DNA of 64,000 nucleotides from Microbacterium sp. STN6 (GTDB lineage: Bacteria > Actinomycetota > Actinomycetes > Actinomycetales > Microbacteriaceae): positions 310,001 to 374,000 of the forward strand of contig NZ_JAPMIT010000003.1 in assembly GCF_026410545.1 (NCBI RefSeq). The letters are read 5' to 3'. Every line of letters begins with the position of its first letter. The stretch's first letter is position 1. The position numbers and the translations under genes were made by a program. The notes below the pieces were generated by a model. That model had not been told where the DNA came from. It saw nothing but the letters and a program-made list of their open reading frames with translations, and ran no database searches. Shown here piece by piece: positions 52,947 through 61,635 of this stretch.

Positions 52947-53832
52947 CCGCGGGCGGCGCGCTCGGGGCATCCGTCGTCGAAATGCGGTGACCGGCTATGC
53001 ACTGCTGACGCCGAGCCTCATCGGCATCGTTGTCTTCCTGCTCGTGCCCATCGTCGTCGTCATCTGGCTCAGCTTTCAGAAGTGGGATCTGCTGGCGCCG
53101 CTGACGGCCGTCGGCCTCGACAACTGGACAAATGTGCTGACGGATGCCGCGTTCGGCAACTCACTGCTCGTGACACTCGCGTTCGTGGTGCTCGTGATCC
53201 CGGTGCAGACGGCGCTCGGCCTGTTCGTGGCGGTGCTGCTGAACCGCCGGCTGCCGGGGTCTGGAGCGTTCCGTGTGATCTACGTGGTGCCGTGGGTGTG
53301 TGCGCCGCTCGCGCTCGGCGTGGTGTGGAACTGGATCTTCGCGCCGACGGGTGGGGCGCTGAACGCTCTGCTCGGCACGCACGTGCCGTGGCTGAGTGAG
53401 CCGGCGCTCGCTCTTCCCGCGGTCGCCGCGGTGACGATCTGGTCGCAGGTGGGTTACGTCACGCTGTTCTTCGTCGCCGGGCTCGCGGCGATCCCCGAGC
53501 AGATTCTCGAGGCGGCGCGGGTCGACGGTGCGGGGCCGACGCGCGTCTTCTGGAGCGTGACGGTGCCGCTGCTGCGACCCACGCTCTTCTTCGTGCTCGT
53601 CACCTCGGTCATCAGCTCGTTCCAGGTGTTCGACACGGTGTATGCGCTGACCAAGGGCGGCCCGCAGGCGCGCACGGATGTGATCGCCTACAGCATCTAC
53701 CGCACCGCGTTCACCGACTTCAACCTGGGGCAGGCGTCGGTGATGGCGATCGTGCTGTTCGCGATCCTGGTCGTTGTGACGCTCGGGCAGCAGCTGTACT
53801 TCAGGCGGAGGATCACCTATGACCTCAGCTAA
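52939..53832 (+). CDS. ABC sugar transporter permease (MalF-like)
   Basis: The 297-residue protein has six membrane segments and the EAA loop EAARVDGAGPTRVFWSVTVPLLRPT that contacts the ATPase. This matches the MalF/UgpA group. The substrate is not determined. It overlaps cca by 8 bp and the partner permease by 14 bp, so it is transcribed with both. Confidence 0.93.
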   Translation: MPSRGRRARGIRRRNAVTGYALLTPSLIGIVVFLLVPIVVVIWLSFQKWDLLAPLTAVGLDNWTNVLTDAAFGNSLLVTLAFVVLVIPVQTALGLFVAVLLNRRLPGSGAFRVIYVVPWVCAPLALGVVWNWIFAPTGGALNALLGTHVPWLSEPALALPAVAAVTIWSQVGYVTLFFVAGLAAIPEQILEAARVDGAGPTRVFWSVTVPLLRPTLFFVLVTSVISSFQVFDTVYALTKGGPQARTDVIAYSIYRTAFTDFNLGQASVMAIVLFAILVVVTLGQQLYFRRRITYDLS

Positions 53833-54673
53833 GCCGCGACCGCGAGCCGCACGGGTTGGCGGCACCCTCGCCGCCTACGCCGTTCTCGTCGTCGGCGCCG
53901 CCCTCACGCTCGGCCCGTTCGTGCTGAGCGTCATGACCTCACTGAAGACGCCGCAGCAGTTCGCGACCGAACCGGCGCTCGCCGCACCCAGCCCGGTGAC
54001 GGGCGCCAACTATGCGGGCCTCTTCACCAACGGTCTCGTCGACTTCGGTCACTCGTTCGCCGTCACCGCGGCCGTTGTTCTCGTCGTGCTCGTGGGCCAG
54101 CTCGCGTTCTCCATCCTGGCCGCGTACGCCTTCGCGCGCGTCACATTCCCCGGGCGCGACGCCATCTTCTGGGTGTACCTCGCGACGCTCATGGTGCCGC
54201 CGGTGGTGACGATCATCCCTCTCTATCTCATGATGAGCGAGGGCGGACTGCGCAACACGTTCTGGGCTCTCGTGCTGCCGTACGTGTTCGGCTCGCCGTA
54301 CGCGATCTTCCTGCTGCGCGAGTACTTCCGCGGAATTCCGCAGGACCTGATCGACGCCGCGAGGCTTGACGGCGCGGGCACCTGGCGCATCCTGACCTGG
54401 CTCGTGGTGCCGCTCTCGCGCCCCATCATCGCGACGCTCGCGATCATCACGGTGGTCACCCACTGGAACAACTTCCTGTGGCCGCTCATCATCACGAGCC
54501 GTAACACATGGCGGGTTATTACTGTGAGCACTGCTAGCCTGCAGTCGCAGTACAACGGCAACTGGACTCTGGTGATGGCGGCGACGACGCTGGCGATCGC
54601 ACCGTTGCTGGTGCTCTTCTTGGTCTTTCAGAAGCAGATCGTGCGCTCCATCGCCATCACCGGTTTCAAGTAG
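53819..54673 (+). CDS. ABC sugar transporter permease (MalG-like)
   Basis: The 284-residue protein has six membrane segments and the EAA loop DAARLDGAGTWRILTWLVVPLSRPI, followed by HWNNFLWPL and a final QKQIVRSIAITGFK, typical of MalG/UgpE. It pairs with the upstream permease. Confidence 0.94.
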   Translation: MTSAKPRPRAARVGGTLAAYAVLVVGAALTLGPFVLSVMTSLKTPQQFATEPALAAPSPVTGANYAGLFTNGLVDFGHSFAVTAAVVLVVLVGQLAFSILAAYAFARVTFPGRDAIFWVYLATLMVPPVVTIIPLYLMMSEGGLRNTFWALVLPYVFGSPYAIFLLREYFRGIPQDLIDAARLDGAGTWRILTWLVVPLSRPIIATLAIITVVTHWNNFLWPLIITSRNTWRVITVSTASLQSQYNGNWTLVMAATTLAIAPLLVLFLVFQKQIVRSIAITGFK

Positions 54674-54721
54674 CCCGTGAAGATCGAGCGTTCGCGCTCG
54701 CCGGCCGACCAGAGGTTCCAC

Positions 54722-56068
54722 ATGAAGCGCTCCCGTTTTCTTCTCGCCGTCTCCGTGCTCACCGTGGGTGTGCTGGCGCTGGCCGGGTGCTCAGCGGGAG
54801 GCGGTGATGACGACGACGGCGGCGGCGGCTCGACGACGGTGACGTTCCGCACGTGGGATGAGAACGCGGCGGAGGCGTACAAGCAGTCTTTCGCGGAGTT
54901 CCACGAGAAGAACCCGACGATCACGGTGAAGATCGACGTGGTGCCGTGGTCCGACTACTTCACGTCGCTGCGCACGGACGTGGCGGGCGGCAACGCCGAC
55001 GACATCTTCTGGATCAACAACTCGTCGTACGGCTCATACGCGTCTGGCGGCAAACTCATCGACGTCGACAAGGCCCTGGGCGCGGGCGCGAAAAAAGCGT
55101 GGGCACCGAGCGTCGTTGCGCAGTTCACACAGGACGACGCCCTGTGGGGCGTGCCGCAGACCTCGGACGGCGGCATCGCGGTCTACTACAACAAGAAGCT
55201 GCTTGCCGACGCCGGCCTGAGCGAGAGTGACATCTCGCACCTGACCTGGAGCCCGAACGCCTCGGGTGACGACACGCTGCTGCCGGTTTCGGAGAAGTTG
55301 ACGAAGGATGCCGCGGGCACGACCGCCGACGAGAGCGGCTTCGACCCGTCGAACATCACGCAGTGGGGTTACAGCGCGGCGGAGGACCTGCAGGCCATCT
55401 ACCTGCCGTTCATCGGCTCGAACGGCGGAACGTTCCAGAAGGCCGACAACTCGTTCACGTTCACGAACCCGAAGACCGAGCAGGCCTTCTCGTACATCGT
55501 GGACCTGATCAACCGGTACCACGTCTCGCCCGGCGCCGCCGACACGAACGGCAACGGCGACTTCACCAAAGACCAGTTCCTGCAGGGCAAGATCGCGCTG
55601 TTCCAGTCCGGCCTGTACAACCTGGCGAACGTGGCGGGCAACGCGAAGTTCGAGTGGGGTGTCGTGCCGCTGCCGGCCGGGCCCGCCGGCGCCGTGAGCG
55701 TGACGAACGGCATCGTCGCCGCGGGCAACGCGCACAGTGCGCACCTCGACGCCACCAAGAAGGTGCTGAAATGGATCGGCTCGAAGGAGGGCAACCAGTT
55801 CATCGGCGCGACCGGCGCGAACCTGCCCGCCGTGACGGCCGCCCAGCAGACGTACTTCGACTATTGGAAGGGCCAGGGAGTCGACGTCTCGCCGTTCTTC
55901 GACGTAATCAAGGACAATCCGACGATCCCGGCGCCGACCGGGGCGAATTTCAACGCGGCGGGCTCGGCGTACAAGCCGATCCTCGACGAGGTGTTCCTGG
56001 GCCGGCTGCCGGTCGACAAGGGCCTCGCGCAGGCGCAGGCGGCCGCCAACAAGGCGATGGCCGGGTAG
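54722..56068 (+). CDS. ABC sugar transporter solute-binding lipoprotein
   Basis: The 448-residue protein has a lipoprotein signal (MKRSRFLLAVSVLTVGVLALAGC, cleavage before the Cys of LAGC), an acidic/Gly-rich linker and a family 1 substrate-binding fold (FRTWDENAAEAYKQSFAEFHEKNPTI, then WGVPQTSDGGIAVYYNKKLL). ATG 54722 follows AGAGG. Gene order permease-permease-binding protein is reversed from the usual binding-protein-first order. No ATPase gene is present, so a shared MsmK/UgpC-type ATPase is assumed. Confidence 0.94.
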   Translation: MKRSRFLLAVSVLTVGVLALAGCSAGGGDDDDGGGGSTTVTFRTWDENAAEAYKQSFAEFHEKNPTITVKIDVVPWSDYFTSLRTDVAGGNADDIFWINNSSYGSYASGGKLIDVDKALGAGAKKAWAPSVVAQFTQDDALWGVPQTSDGGIAVYYNKKLLADAGLSESDISHLTWSPNASGDDTLLPVSEKLTKDAAGTTADESGFDPSNITQWGYSAAEDLQAIYLPFIGSNGGTFQKADNSFTFTNPKTEQAFSYIVDLINRYHVSPGAADTNGNGDFTKDQFLQGKIALFQSGLYNLANVAGNAKFEWGVVPLPAGPAGAVSVTNGIVAAGNAHSAHLDATKKVLKWIGSKEGNQFIGATGANLPAVTAAQQTYFDYWKGQGVDVSPFFDVIKDNPTIPAPTGANFNAAGSAYKPILDEVFLGRLPVDKGLAQAQAAANKAMAG

Positions 56069-56175
56069 AGCCGGATGCGGGCGCCTGCGGCGCCCGTGCC
56101 ATCCGCTCTTCGCCGTCTCCTGCGCGCGCGTTTCCCGTTCCGTCGGTCGGTTGCGCCCTCGTTCCGTAGGAGGTT

Positions 56176-56249
56176 CGCCGAGAGTGCGTGTTCGCGACGA
56201 GGGTGGCTCGTGGACCTGTATGGTTCGTCGCGAACACCCACTCTCGGCG
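56176..56249. repeat. Large inverted repeat, family B, copy 1
   Basis: Arms 56176-56200 and 56225-56249 are 25 bp with one mismatch (CGCCGAGAGTGCGTGTTCGC and its partner), with a 24-nt loop. The right arm's GGTTCGTCGCGAACACCCAC (from 56222) recurs at 57702-57721. The gap 56069-56435 has no other gene. The hairpin could end the ABC operon transcript or be a mobile non-autonomous remnant. Confidence 0.7.
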
Positions 56250-56435
56250 GGTCACCGGGCGGGCGAAAGCTCATACGTTGATGCGCGCGCGTCGAAGCGT
56301 GCGGCGATGGCCCCCAGGCTCTCCATTCGGTCAGGCTAGATCTTTGCCTCCTCCACTCGAACGTGAATCGCTCGTTGTCCACTGAATCAAGGCGTGGGGG
56401 CCGTCAGCGAGGCACGCTGCGACAGACTCCCCCGT

Positions 56436-57537
56436 ATGGCAGAGGGATCAACCGGCTCAGCGAACCGTGACGTTCGCGCATCACGTCGCTCCTCGTCTGG
56501 CGCGAGGTCGCTGTACCTGGAGCCAACACGACCCCTCCAATCGCCGCCACTGCTCACGGTGCGGGACGGAATCCACCAGTCAATAGATCCTCGACGGATT
56601 CAGCGGGCGGCGGCCGCGGGGCAGGTGCAACGCTTACGACGAGGGGTGTACGTGGATGGCACGGAATGGGATCGAGCGCGATCGGACGCCCGGTACCTGG
56701 CCCGATTGCGAGCAGTTGCCCAGACTCGACGGCTCGATGACCTGGTGTTCTCGCATGAGTCGGCGGCTCTGCTCTGGGGCATTCCCGCACTGGGTCCCTG
56801 GCCGAAGTTGGTCCACGTGCGCACGTTACGGCACTCCGGCGTCCGCTCAGAGAACGGGATCAGGTGGCACGGAGAGCCGATCGACGACGACGAGATTGAT
56901 CAGGTCATGGGGATGCGCGCGACCGGTCTCGCGCGAACGCTCATCGATCTCGCCCGCAGCCGTGACCTCCTCGGCGGCGTCGTAGCTCTCGATCACGGGC
57001 TGAAGGAAGAGCTTGAGCTGGCCGACGGCGAGCGAGGCCCGGGTGCGAGCCGAGACGAATTGCGCGAGCGGCTCCTCAGCCTTGGTGCGGCACGAGGGGT
57101 ACGTGTGGCGCGGTCCGCCCTCGGGTTCGCGGATCCGAAATCGGGTTCACCCGGTGAGTCGGCGAGCCGGGTACAAATGCACGTCTTGCGCTTCCCTCGC
57201 CCTCGCCTGCAGGTGCAGGTTCCGCGGAAAGACGGAATGGGTAACGACTACCCGGATTTCGAGTGGGAGAACCTGTACGGCGAATTCGACGGCCGCGGCA
57301 AGTATGTTCGCGATCAGTACACCGGGGGGCGATCGATACAGGATGTCGTCTGGGCCGAGAAGCTTCGGGAGGATCGGCTGCGAGAGAGGAAGCCCGTTGT
57401 GCGCTGGGAGTGGGATGCGGTGACAAACCCGCAGTCCCTCGCGTCGCCTCATGCGTGGCGGGCTGCGCCCGCTGGAGCCGAGAGCGTACCTTCGCCGCTA
57501 CGGCGAACTCGAGACCTGGTTCGAACGCGAGCCGTGA
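56436..57537 (+). pseudogene. AbiEi/DUF559-like protein gene broken by a frameshift
   Basis: Residues from about 40 resemble type IV TA AbiEi-like proteins with a DUF559-type C-terminal domain: an N-terminal winged helix (IDPRRIQRAAAAGQVQRLRRGVYVDG), VFSHESAALLWGIP, and a PD-(D/E)xK-like core (YPDFEWENLYGEFDGRGKYVRD). Near 57441-57450 the frame shifts: the open frame runs on into repeats to 57986, whereas the frame starting ATG 57451 encodes MRGGLRPLEPRAYLRRYGEL and ends at TGA 57535-57537, a natural-looking end. Loss of two bases in a GCGCGC-like run explains this. ATG 56436 is the assumed start. Function, if any, is unknown. Confidence 0.62.
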
Positions 57538-57670
57538 CGCCGACGGCTCGCACCCGTGCAGCGGCCGCTGCCGTGCAGTGCCGCCCTCGTGGTGGTGTCG
57601 CCCTCTGCGGGTCCGCGACTGAACGCTGCCATGTCGCGGGTTCAGGCGTGCGCAGTGCCGAGATCGGGCA

Positions 57671-57726
57671 TTCGCGACGAACGTGGGTGCTCTACGCGCC
57701 TGGTTCGTCGCGAACACCCACGCTCG
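57671..57726. repeat. Inverted repeat, family B, copy 2 (rearranged)
   Basis: TTCGCGACGAA (57671-57681) and TTCGTCGCGAA (57704-57714) are exact complements; CGTGGGTG and CACCCACG follow each arm. The right side shares GGTTCGTCGCGAACACCCAC with copy 1, so both belong to one family. The gap 57538-58015 has no gene. Confidence 0.68.
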
Positions 57727-57753
57727 ACGAGGCTCGGGGGCCGAGGCGGCGGC

Positions 57754-57845
57754 GCGAAGGCGGCGGCGCGGAGGCGGTGCGAAGGCGGCGGCGCGGAGGC
57801 GGTGCGGAGTGCGAGGTGCGGAGCGCGGAGTGCGAGGTGCGGAGT
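57754..57845. repeat. Two adjacent short tandem repeats upstream of rpsF
   Basis: A 25-bp unit (GCGAAGGCGGCGGCGCGGAG + GCGGT) occurs twice at 57754-57778 and 57779-57803; then a 21-bp unit (GCGGAGTGCGAGGTGCGGAG + C/T) occurs twice at 57804-57824 and 57825-57845. The purine-rich, G-rich strand lies 170 bp before the rpsF start. It is low complexity and explains the open frames here. Confidence 0.75.
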
Positions 57846-58015
57846 GGGGCGGTAGGTCGTGGCAGCCGAGGGCGGGCATCTCCCACCGGCATCCGCTATG
57901 CTGTGCAGGTTGCCCTGTGCCATCCGTCCATATGGATGCGACCGGGCAGCAGATGCCAATACCCTCCTGCTGCAGAAAGTCTGTAGCCGTTAAGTCCAGA
58001 GGAGGTGGGTTAGTC

Positions 58016-58393
58016 ATGCATCAGTACGAGTTGATGGTCATTCTCGATCCGGAGATCGATGAGCGCACCGTTGCTCCCAGCCTTGACAAGTTCCTCAACG
58101 TCGTTCGCAACGACGGTGGAACGATCGACAAGGTCGACATCTGGGGCCGTCGCCGTCTCGCCTACGAGATCAACAAGAAGTCCGAGGGCATCTACGCCGT
58201 CGTCGACTTCACCGCGAACTCCGACGCCACCGTGGAGCTCGACCGTCAGTTGAAGCTCTCCGAGGCCGTCATGCGCACCAAGGTGCTGCGTGCCGAAGAA
58301 GCCATCGCGCAGGTCGCCACCGCGGCGAAGCGTGCCGAAGAGCGCGCCGCCCGCAAGGGCGCCGCATCCGCCAAGGCAGCGAAGGAAGCGTAG
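58016..58393 (+). CDS. rpsF: 30S ribosomal protein bS6
   Basis: The 125-residue protein has [20 protein letters not shown] and [16 protein letters not shown], with an Ala/Lys-rich tail. GGAGGTG upstream supports ATG 58016. It heads rpsF-ssb-rpsR-rplI. Confidence 0.97.
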   Translation: MHQYELMVILDPEIDERTVAPSLDKFLNVVRNDGGTIDKVDIWGRRRLAYEINKKSEGIYAVVDFTANSDATVELDRQLKLSEAVMRTKVLRAEEAIAQVATAAKRAEERAARKGAASAKAAKEA

Positions 58394-58398
58394 AGCTC

Positions 58399-58890
58399 AT
58401 GGCCGGCGAAACCGTGATCACCGTGGTGGGCAACCTCACCGCCGACCCCGAGCTGCGCTACACGCAGAGCGGGCTGGCCGTGGCCAACTTCACCATCGCC
58501 TCCACGCCGCGCACGTTCGACCGTCAGGCGAACGAGTGGAAGGACGGCGAGGCGCTCTTCCTTCGGGCGAGCGTCTGGCGTGAGTTCGCCGAACATGTGG
58601 CGGGCTCGCTGACGAAGGGATCCCGCGTCATCGCGAGCGGGCGCCTGAAGCAGCGCAGCTACGAGACGAAGGAGGGCGAGAAGCGTACGACCATCGAGCT
58701 CGAGGTCGACGAGATCGGCCCTTCGCTCCGCTACGCAACCGCCTCTGTCACGAGGGCCCAGTCGTCGCGCGGTCCCGGCGGGTCCCCCGCCGTCGCCGAC
58801 GAGCCGTGGGCTGCCAGCGCCCCCGCATCATCGGGTGGCGGCGACGTGTGGAACACGCCAGGCAGCTTCAACGACGAGACGCCCTTCTAA
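58399..58890 (+). CDS. ssb: Single-stranded DNA-binding protein
   Basis: The 163-residue protein has an OB fold ([26 protein letters not shown], then [36 protein letters not shown]), a Gly/Ser/Ala linker and the acidic tail FNDETPF that binds partner proteins. It coats ssDNA during replication. Confidence 0.97.
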   Translation: MAGETVITVVGNLTADPELRYTQSGLAVANFTIASTPRTFDRQANEWKDGEALFLRASVWREFAEHVAGSLTKGSRVIASGRLKQRSYETKEGEKRTTIELEVDEIGPSLRYATASVTRAQSSRGPGGSPAVADEPWAASAPASSGGGDVWNTPGSFNDETPF

Positions 58891-58967
58891 ACACATTGTG
58901 TTCCGCGTGATCCCGGGCCGGTTCGGGCGCGATCACACGGAACGAGTACTCAAGTAAAGGAACAATC

Positions 58968-59231
58968 ATGGCTGGAAAGTCGAGCGGCGACCGCCGCAAG
59001 CCGATCCGCAAGGGCAAGGACGGCAAGAACGCCGCCCCGGCGAAGTCGATCCGCGTCGGCGTGATCGACTACAAAGACGTCGCAACCCTGCGCAAGTTCG
59101 TCTCGGAGCGCGGCAAGATCCGTGCTCGTCGCATCACCGGTGTCTCCGTGCAGGAGCAGCGGCTCATCGCCCGCGCCGTCAAGAACGCGCGCGAGATGGC
59201 GCTGCTGCCTTACGCCGGCTCGGGCAGGTAA
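58968..59231 (+). CDS. rpsR: 30S ribosomal protein bS18 (Cys-free form)
   Basis: The 87-residue protein has [50 protein letters not shown]. The N-terminal Cys cluster of zinc-binding S18 (CPFCKD-like) is absent, replaced by [12 protein letters not shown], so this is the zinc-independent type. It lies between ssb and rplI. Confidence 0.97.
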   Translation: MAGKSSGDRRKPIRKGKDGKNAAPAKSIRVGVIDYKDVATLRKFVSERGKIRARRITGVSVQEQRLIARAVKNAREMALLPYAGSGR

Positions 59232-59243
59232 GGAGCATCTGAC

Positions 59244-59696
59244 ATGTCGAAACTGATTCTGACGCACGAGGTCACCGGCCTCGGCGAGCCCGGCGACGTC
59301 ATCGACGTCAAGAACGGCTACGCACGCAACTACCTCATCCCCCAAGGCTTCGCGGTCTCGTGGACCCGCGGCGGTGAGAAGCAGATCGAGCAGATCAAGG
59401 CGGCCCGCACCGCCCGTGAGCACGCCACCATCGAGGAGGCGCTCGACCTCAAGGCCCGCCTCGAGGCAACCAAGGTGCGCCTCGAGGTCAAGGCCGGCCG
59501 CGAGGGTCGCCTGTTCGGCTCCGTCAAGGCAGCGGATGTTGCCGGCGCCGCAAGCGCCGCCGGCATCGGCGAGCTCGACAAGCGCAAGATCGAGATCCCG
59601 AACGCCATCAAGACGGTCGGCGACCACGAGGCGACTATTCGCCTGCGCGACGACATCACGGCCACGATCACCCTTCAGGTGGTCGCCGCGAAGTAG
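59244..59696 (+). CDS. rplI: 50S ribosomal protein bL9
   Basis: The 150-residue protein starts [35 protein letters not shown] and has the long connecting helix and C-terminal domain of L9. A hairpin terminator follows. Confidence 0.97.
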   Translation: MSKLILTHEVTGLGEPGDVIDVKNGYARNYLIPQGFAVSWTRGGEKQIEQIKAARTAREHATIEEALDLKARLEATKVRLEVKAGREGRLFGSVKAADVAGAASAAGIGELDKRKIEIPNAIKTVGDHEATIRLRDDITATITLQVVAAK

Positions 59697-59711
59697 TCGC
59701 GAAACGCGTTC

Positions 59712-59743
59712 GGTGTAGCGGCGGGGTGACCCGCCGCTACACC
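59712..59743 (+). terminator. Terminator after rplI
   Basis: GGTGTAGCGGCGGG (59712-59725) and CCCGCCGCTACACC (59730-59743) are perfect complements around GTGA, followed by TGTTT. It ends the rpsF-rplI operon. Confidence 0.75.
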
Positions 59744-59823
59744 TGTTTAAGCACGAAACGCAAGTACTTTCTGCACAGGTTGGTGGCGCATCCGCGAAGT
59801 CTCAACACAGGGTGGAGACGAGT

Positions 59824-59966
59824 TTTTCCCCACAGCATGTGGAAAGAGTAATGGCTGGTCAGAAGGCCTTAACCGTCGCGAGAAATCTTGTTATCCACAG
59901 GAGTTCGCACATCTTCTGCACACACCGCTCGGCGTTTCGCGCAGATTATCCCCAAAGTTATCCACA
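59824..59966. other. DnaA-box cluster upstream of dnaB
   Basis: The gap 59697-60162 has no gene. Consensus or near-consensus DnaA boxes are TTATCCACA (59891-59899), TTATCCCCA (59946-59954) and TTATCCACA (59958-59966), with weaker TTTTCCCCA (59824-59832) and TGTGGAAAG (59838-59846). Such a cluster may link DnaA to dnaB transcription or titrate DnaA. Confidence 0.65.
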
Positions 59967-60162
59967 GGGCGAGTTGTGGGGGCGTGAGGGCGCTCCATAG
60001 TGTTGTCACGCATCGCTCGGCCAGCCGCGCCGGGACGCCCATCGCGATCGTGTCGGTGGCTTCTGACACGATGCGAAGACGGTGACGAGCTCGATCTCGA
60101 GCAGCCGCGAACGAGTGCGCCGCAACGTGCGCACGGGGATTGAAGATGCACGGGAGGCGTCA

Positions 60163-61536
60163 GTGTCGATAGCGCACCTTGGTCTGGCGGAACAGCGCTC
60201 TTCGGGCGAGATGCGCCAGACGGAGCGCACCCCGCCGCACGACCTGCTCGCCGAACAGAGTGCGCTCGGTGGAATGCTGCTGAGCAAGGATGCGGTCGCC
60301 GACGTCGTCGAGGTTGTGCGCGGTACCGACTTCTACGTGCCCAAGCACGAGATCATCTTCGACGCGATCCTTGCCCTCTACTCGCACGGTGAGCCGACCG
60401 ACGTGATCACGGTCACCGACGAGCTGACGAAGACGGGCGACCTCTCGCGGGCCGGCGGAGCTGAGTACCTGCACACGCTCACCGGCATCGTGCCGACCGC
60501 CGCCAACGCCGGGTACTACGCAGCCATCGTGGCCGAGCGCGCGCTGCTGAGGCGGCTCGTCGAGGCCGGCACGCGCATCACGCAGATGGGCTACTCGGGA
60601 GAGGGCGAGGTTCTCGACCTCGTCAACAACGCGCAGGCCGAGATCTACGCGGTGACGGGCTCGACCGACAGTGAGGACTACGTGCCGCTGACGGAGGCGG
60701 TCACGGTCGCGATCGACGAGATCGAGGCGGCCAAGCACAAGGACGGCTCGATGACGGGCGTGCCGACGGGCTTCGCCGATCTCGACGAGCTGACGAACGG
60801 CCTGCATCCCGGGCAGATGGTCATCGTCGCGGCCCGACCCGCGCTCGGAAAGTCGACCCTGGCGCTCGACTTCGCCCGTGCCGCCGCGATCAAGCACGAC
60901 CTGCCCACGATCTTCTTCTCCCTCGAGATGGGGCGAAGCGAGATCGCCATGCGCCTTCTTTCAGCCGAGGCGGCGGTTCCGCTGCAGAGCATGCGCAAGG
61001 GCACCGTCGACAGCCGCGACTGGACCACGATCGCGGCAACCCGCGGGCGCATCAACGACGCCCCCCTGTACATCGACGACAGCCCCAACATGACGCTCGT
61101 GGAGATCCGCGCGAAGTGCCGCAGGCTCAAGCAGCGCGTGGGGCTGAAGATGGTCGTCATCGACTACCTGCAGCTCATGACGAGCGGCAAGCGCGTCGAG
61201 AGCCGTCAGCAGGAGGTCAGCGAGTTCTCGCGTGCGCTCAAGCTGCTGGCCAAGGAGCTGCAGGTGCCGGTCGTCGCCCTCTCCCAGTTGAACCGTGGCC
61301 CCGAACAGCGGCAGGACAAGCTGCCGGCGCTGAGCGACCTGCGCGAGTCCGGATCGATCGAGCAGGATGCCGACATGGTGATCCTGCTGCACCGCGAGAG
61401 CGCCTACGAGAAGGAGAATCCGCGAGCGGGCGAGGCCGACCTGATCGTGGCCAAGCACCGCAATGGCCCGACGCGCACCATCACCGTGGCCTTCCAGGGC
61501 CACTTCTCGCGCTTCACCGATATGGCGCCGGTCTGA
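60163..61536 (+). CDS. dnaB: Replicative DNA helicase DnaB
   Basis: The 457-residue protein has the N-terminal domain (PHDLLAEQSALGGMLLSKDAV), Walker A ARPALGKSTLALDFARAAA, LEMGRSEIAMRLLSAEA, VVIDYLQLMT, and SQLNRGPEQRQDKLPALSDLRESGSIEQDADMVILLHRE. It unwinds DNA at the fork. GTG 60163 is chosen because GGGAGG lies 5 bp upstream; the frame is open to 60082. No intein is present. Confidence 0.96.
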   Translation: MSIAHLGLAEQRSSGEMRQTERTPPHDLLAEQSALGGMLLSKDAVADVVEVVRGTDFYVPKHEIIFDAILALYSHGEPTDVITVTDELTKTGDLSRAGGAEYLHTLTGIVPTAANAGYYAAIVAERALLRRLVEAGTRITQMGYSGEGEVLDLVNNAQAEIYAVTGSTDSEDYVPLTEAVTVAIDEIEAAKHKDGSMTGVPTGFADLDELTNGLHPGQMVIVAARPALGKSTLALDFARAAAIKHDLPTIFFSLEMGRSEIAMRLLSAEAAVPLQSMRKGTVDSRDWTTIAATRGRINDAPLYIDDSPNMTLVEIRAKCRRLKQRVGLKMVVIDYLQLMTSGKRVESRQQEVSEFSRALKLLAKELQVPVVALSQLNRGPEQRQDKLPALSDLRESGSIEQDADMVILLHRESAYEKENPRAGEADLIVAKHRNGPTRTITVAFQGHFSRFTDMAPV

Positions 61537-61563
61537 CGCTGACAGGGCCGCTGCGCCAGAAGC

Positions 61564-61599
61564 CACTCTGAGGTATGCCCCGGTCGATACCTCAGAGTG
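61564..61599. terminator. Hairpin between dnaB and the DedA gene
   Basis: CACTCTGAGGTAT (61564-61576) and its complement (61587-61599) are perfect 13-bp arms around a 10-nt loop. It lies 28 bp after dnaB and 37 bp before the DedA start, so it may be a terminator or an operator. Confidence 0.6.
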
Positions 61600-61635
61600 A
61601 TGTGCCGCCACCCGCGCTGTTCCTAGCGTCGAGAT

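Noticed and set aside
57538-57986. C-terminal extension of the AbiEi-like frame
   Set aside because: Made of hairpin and tandem-repeat sequence; the natural end is in another frame at 57537.
59812-60085. Short open frames in the dnaB leader
   Set aside because: No RBS, and they cover DnaA boxes; coding is unlikely.
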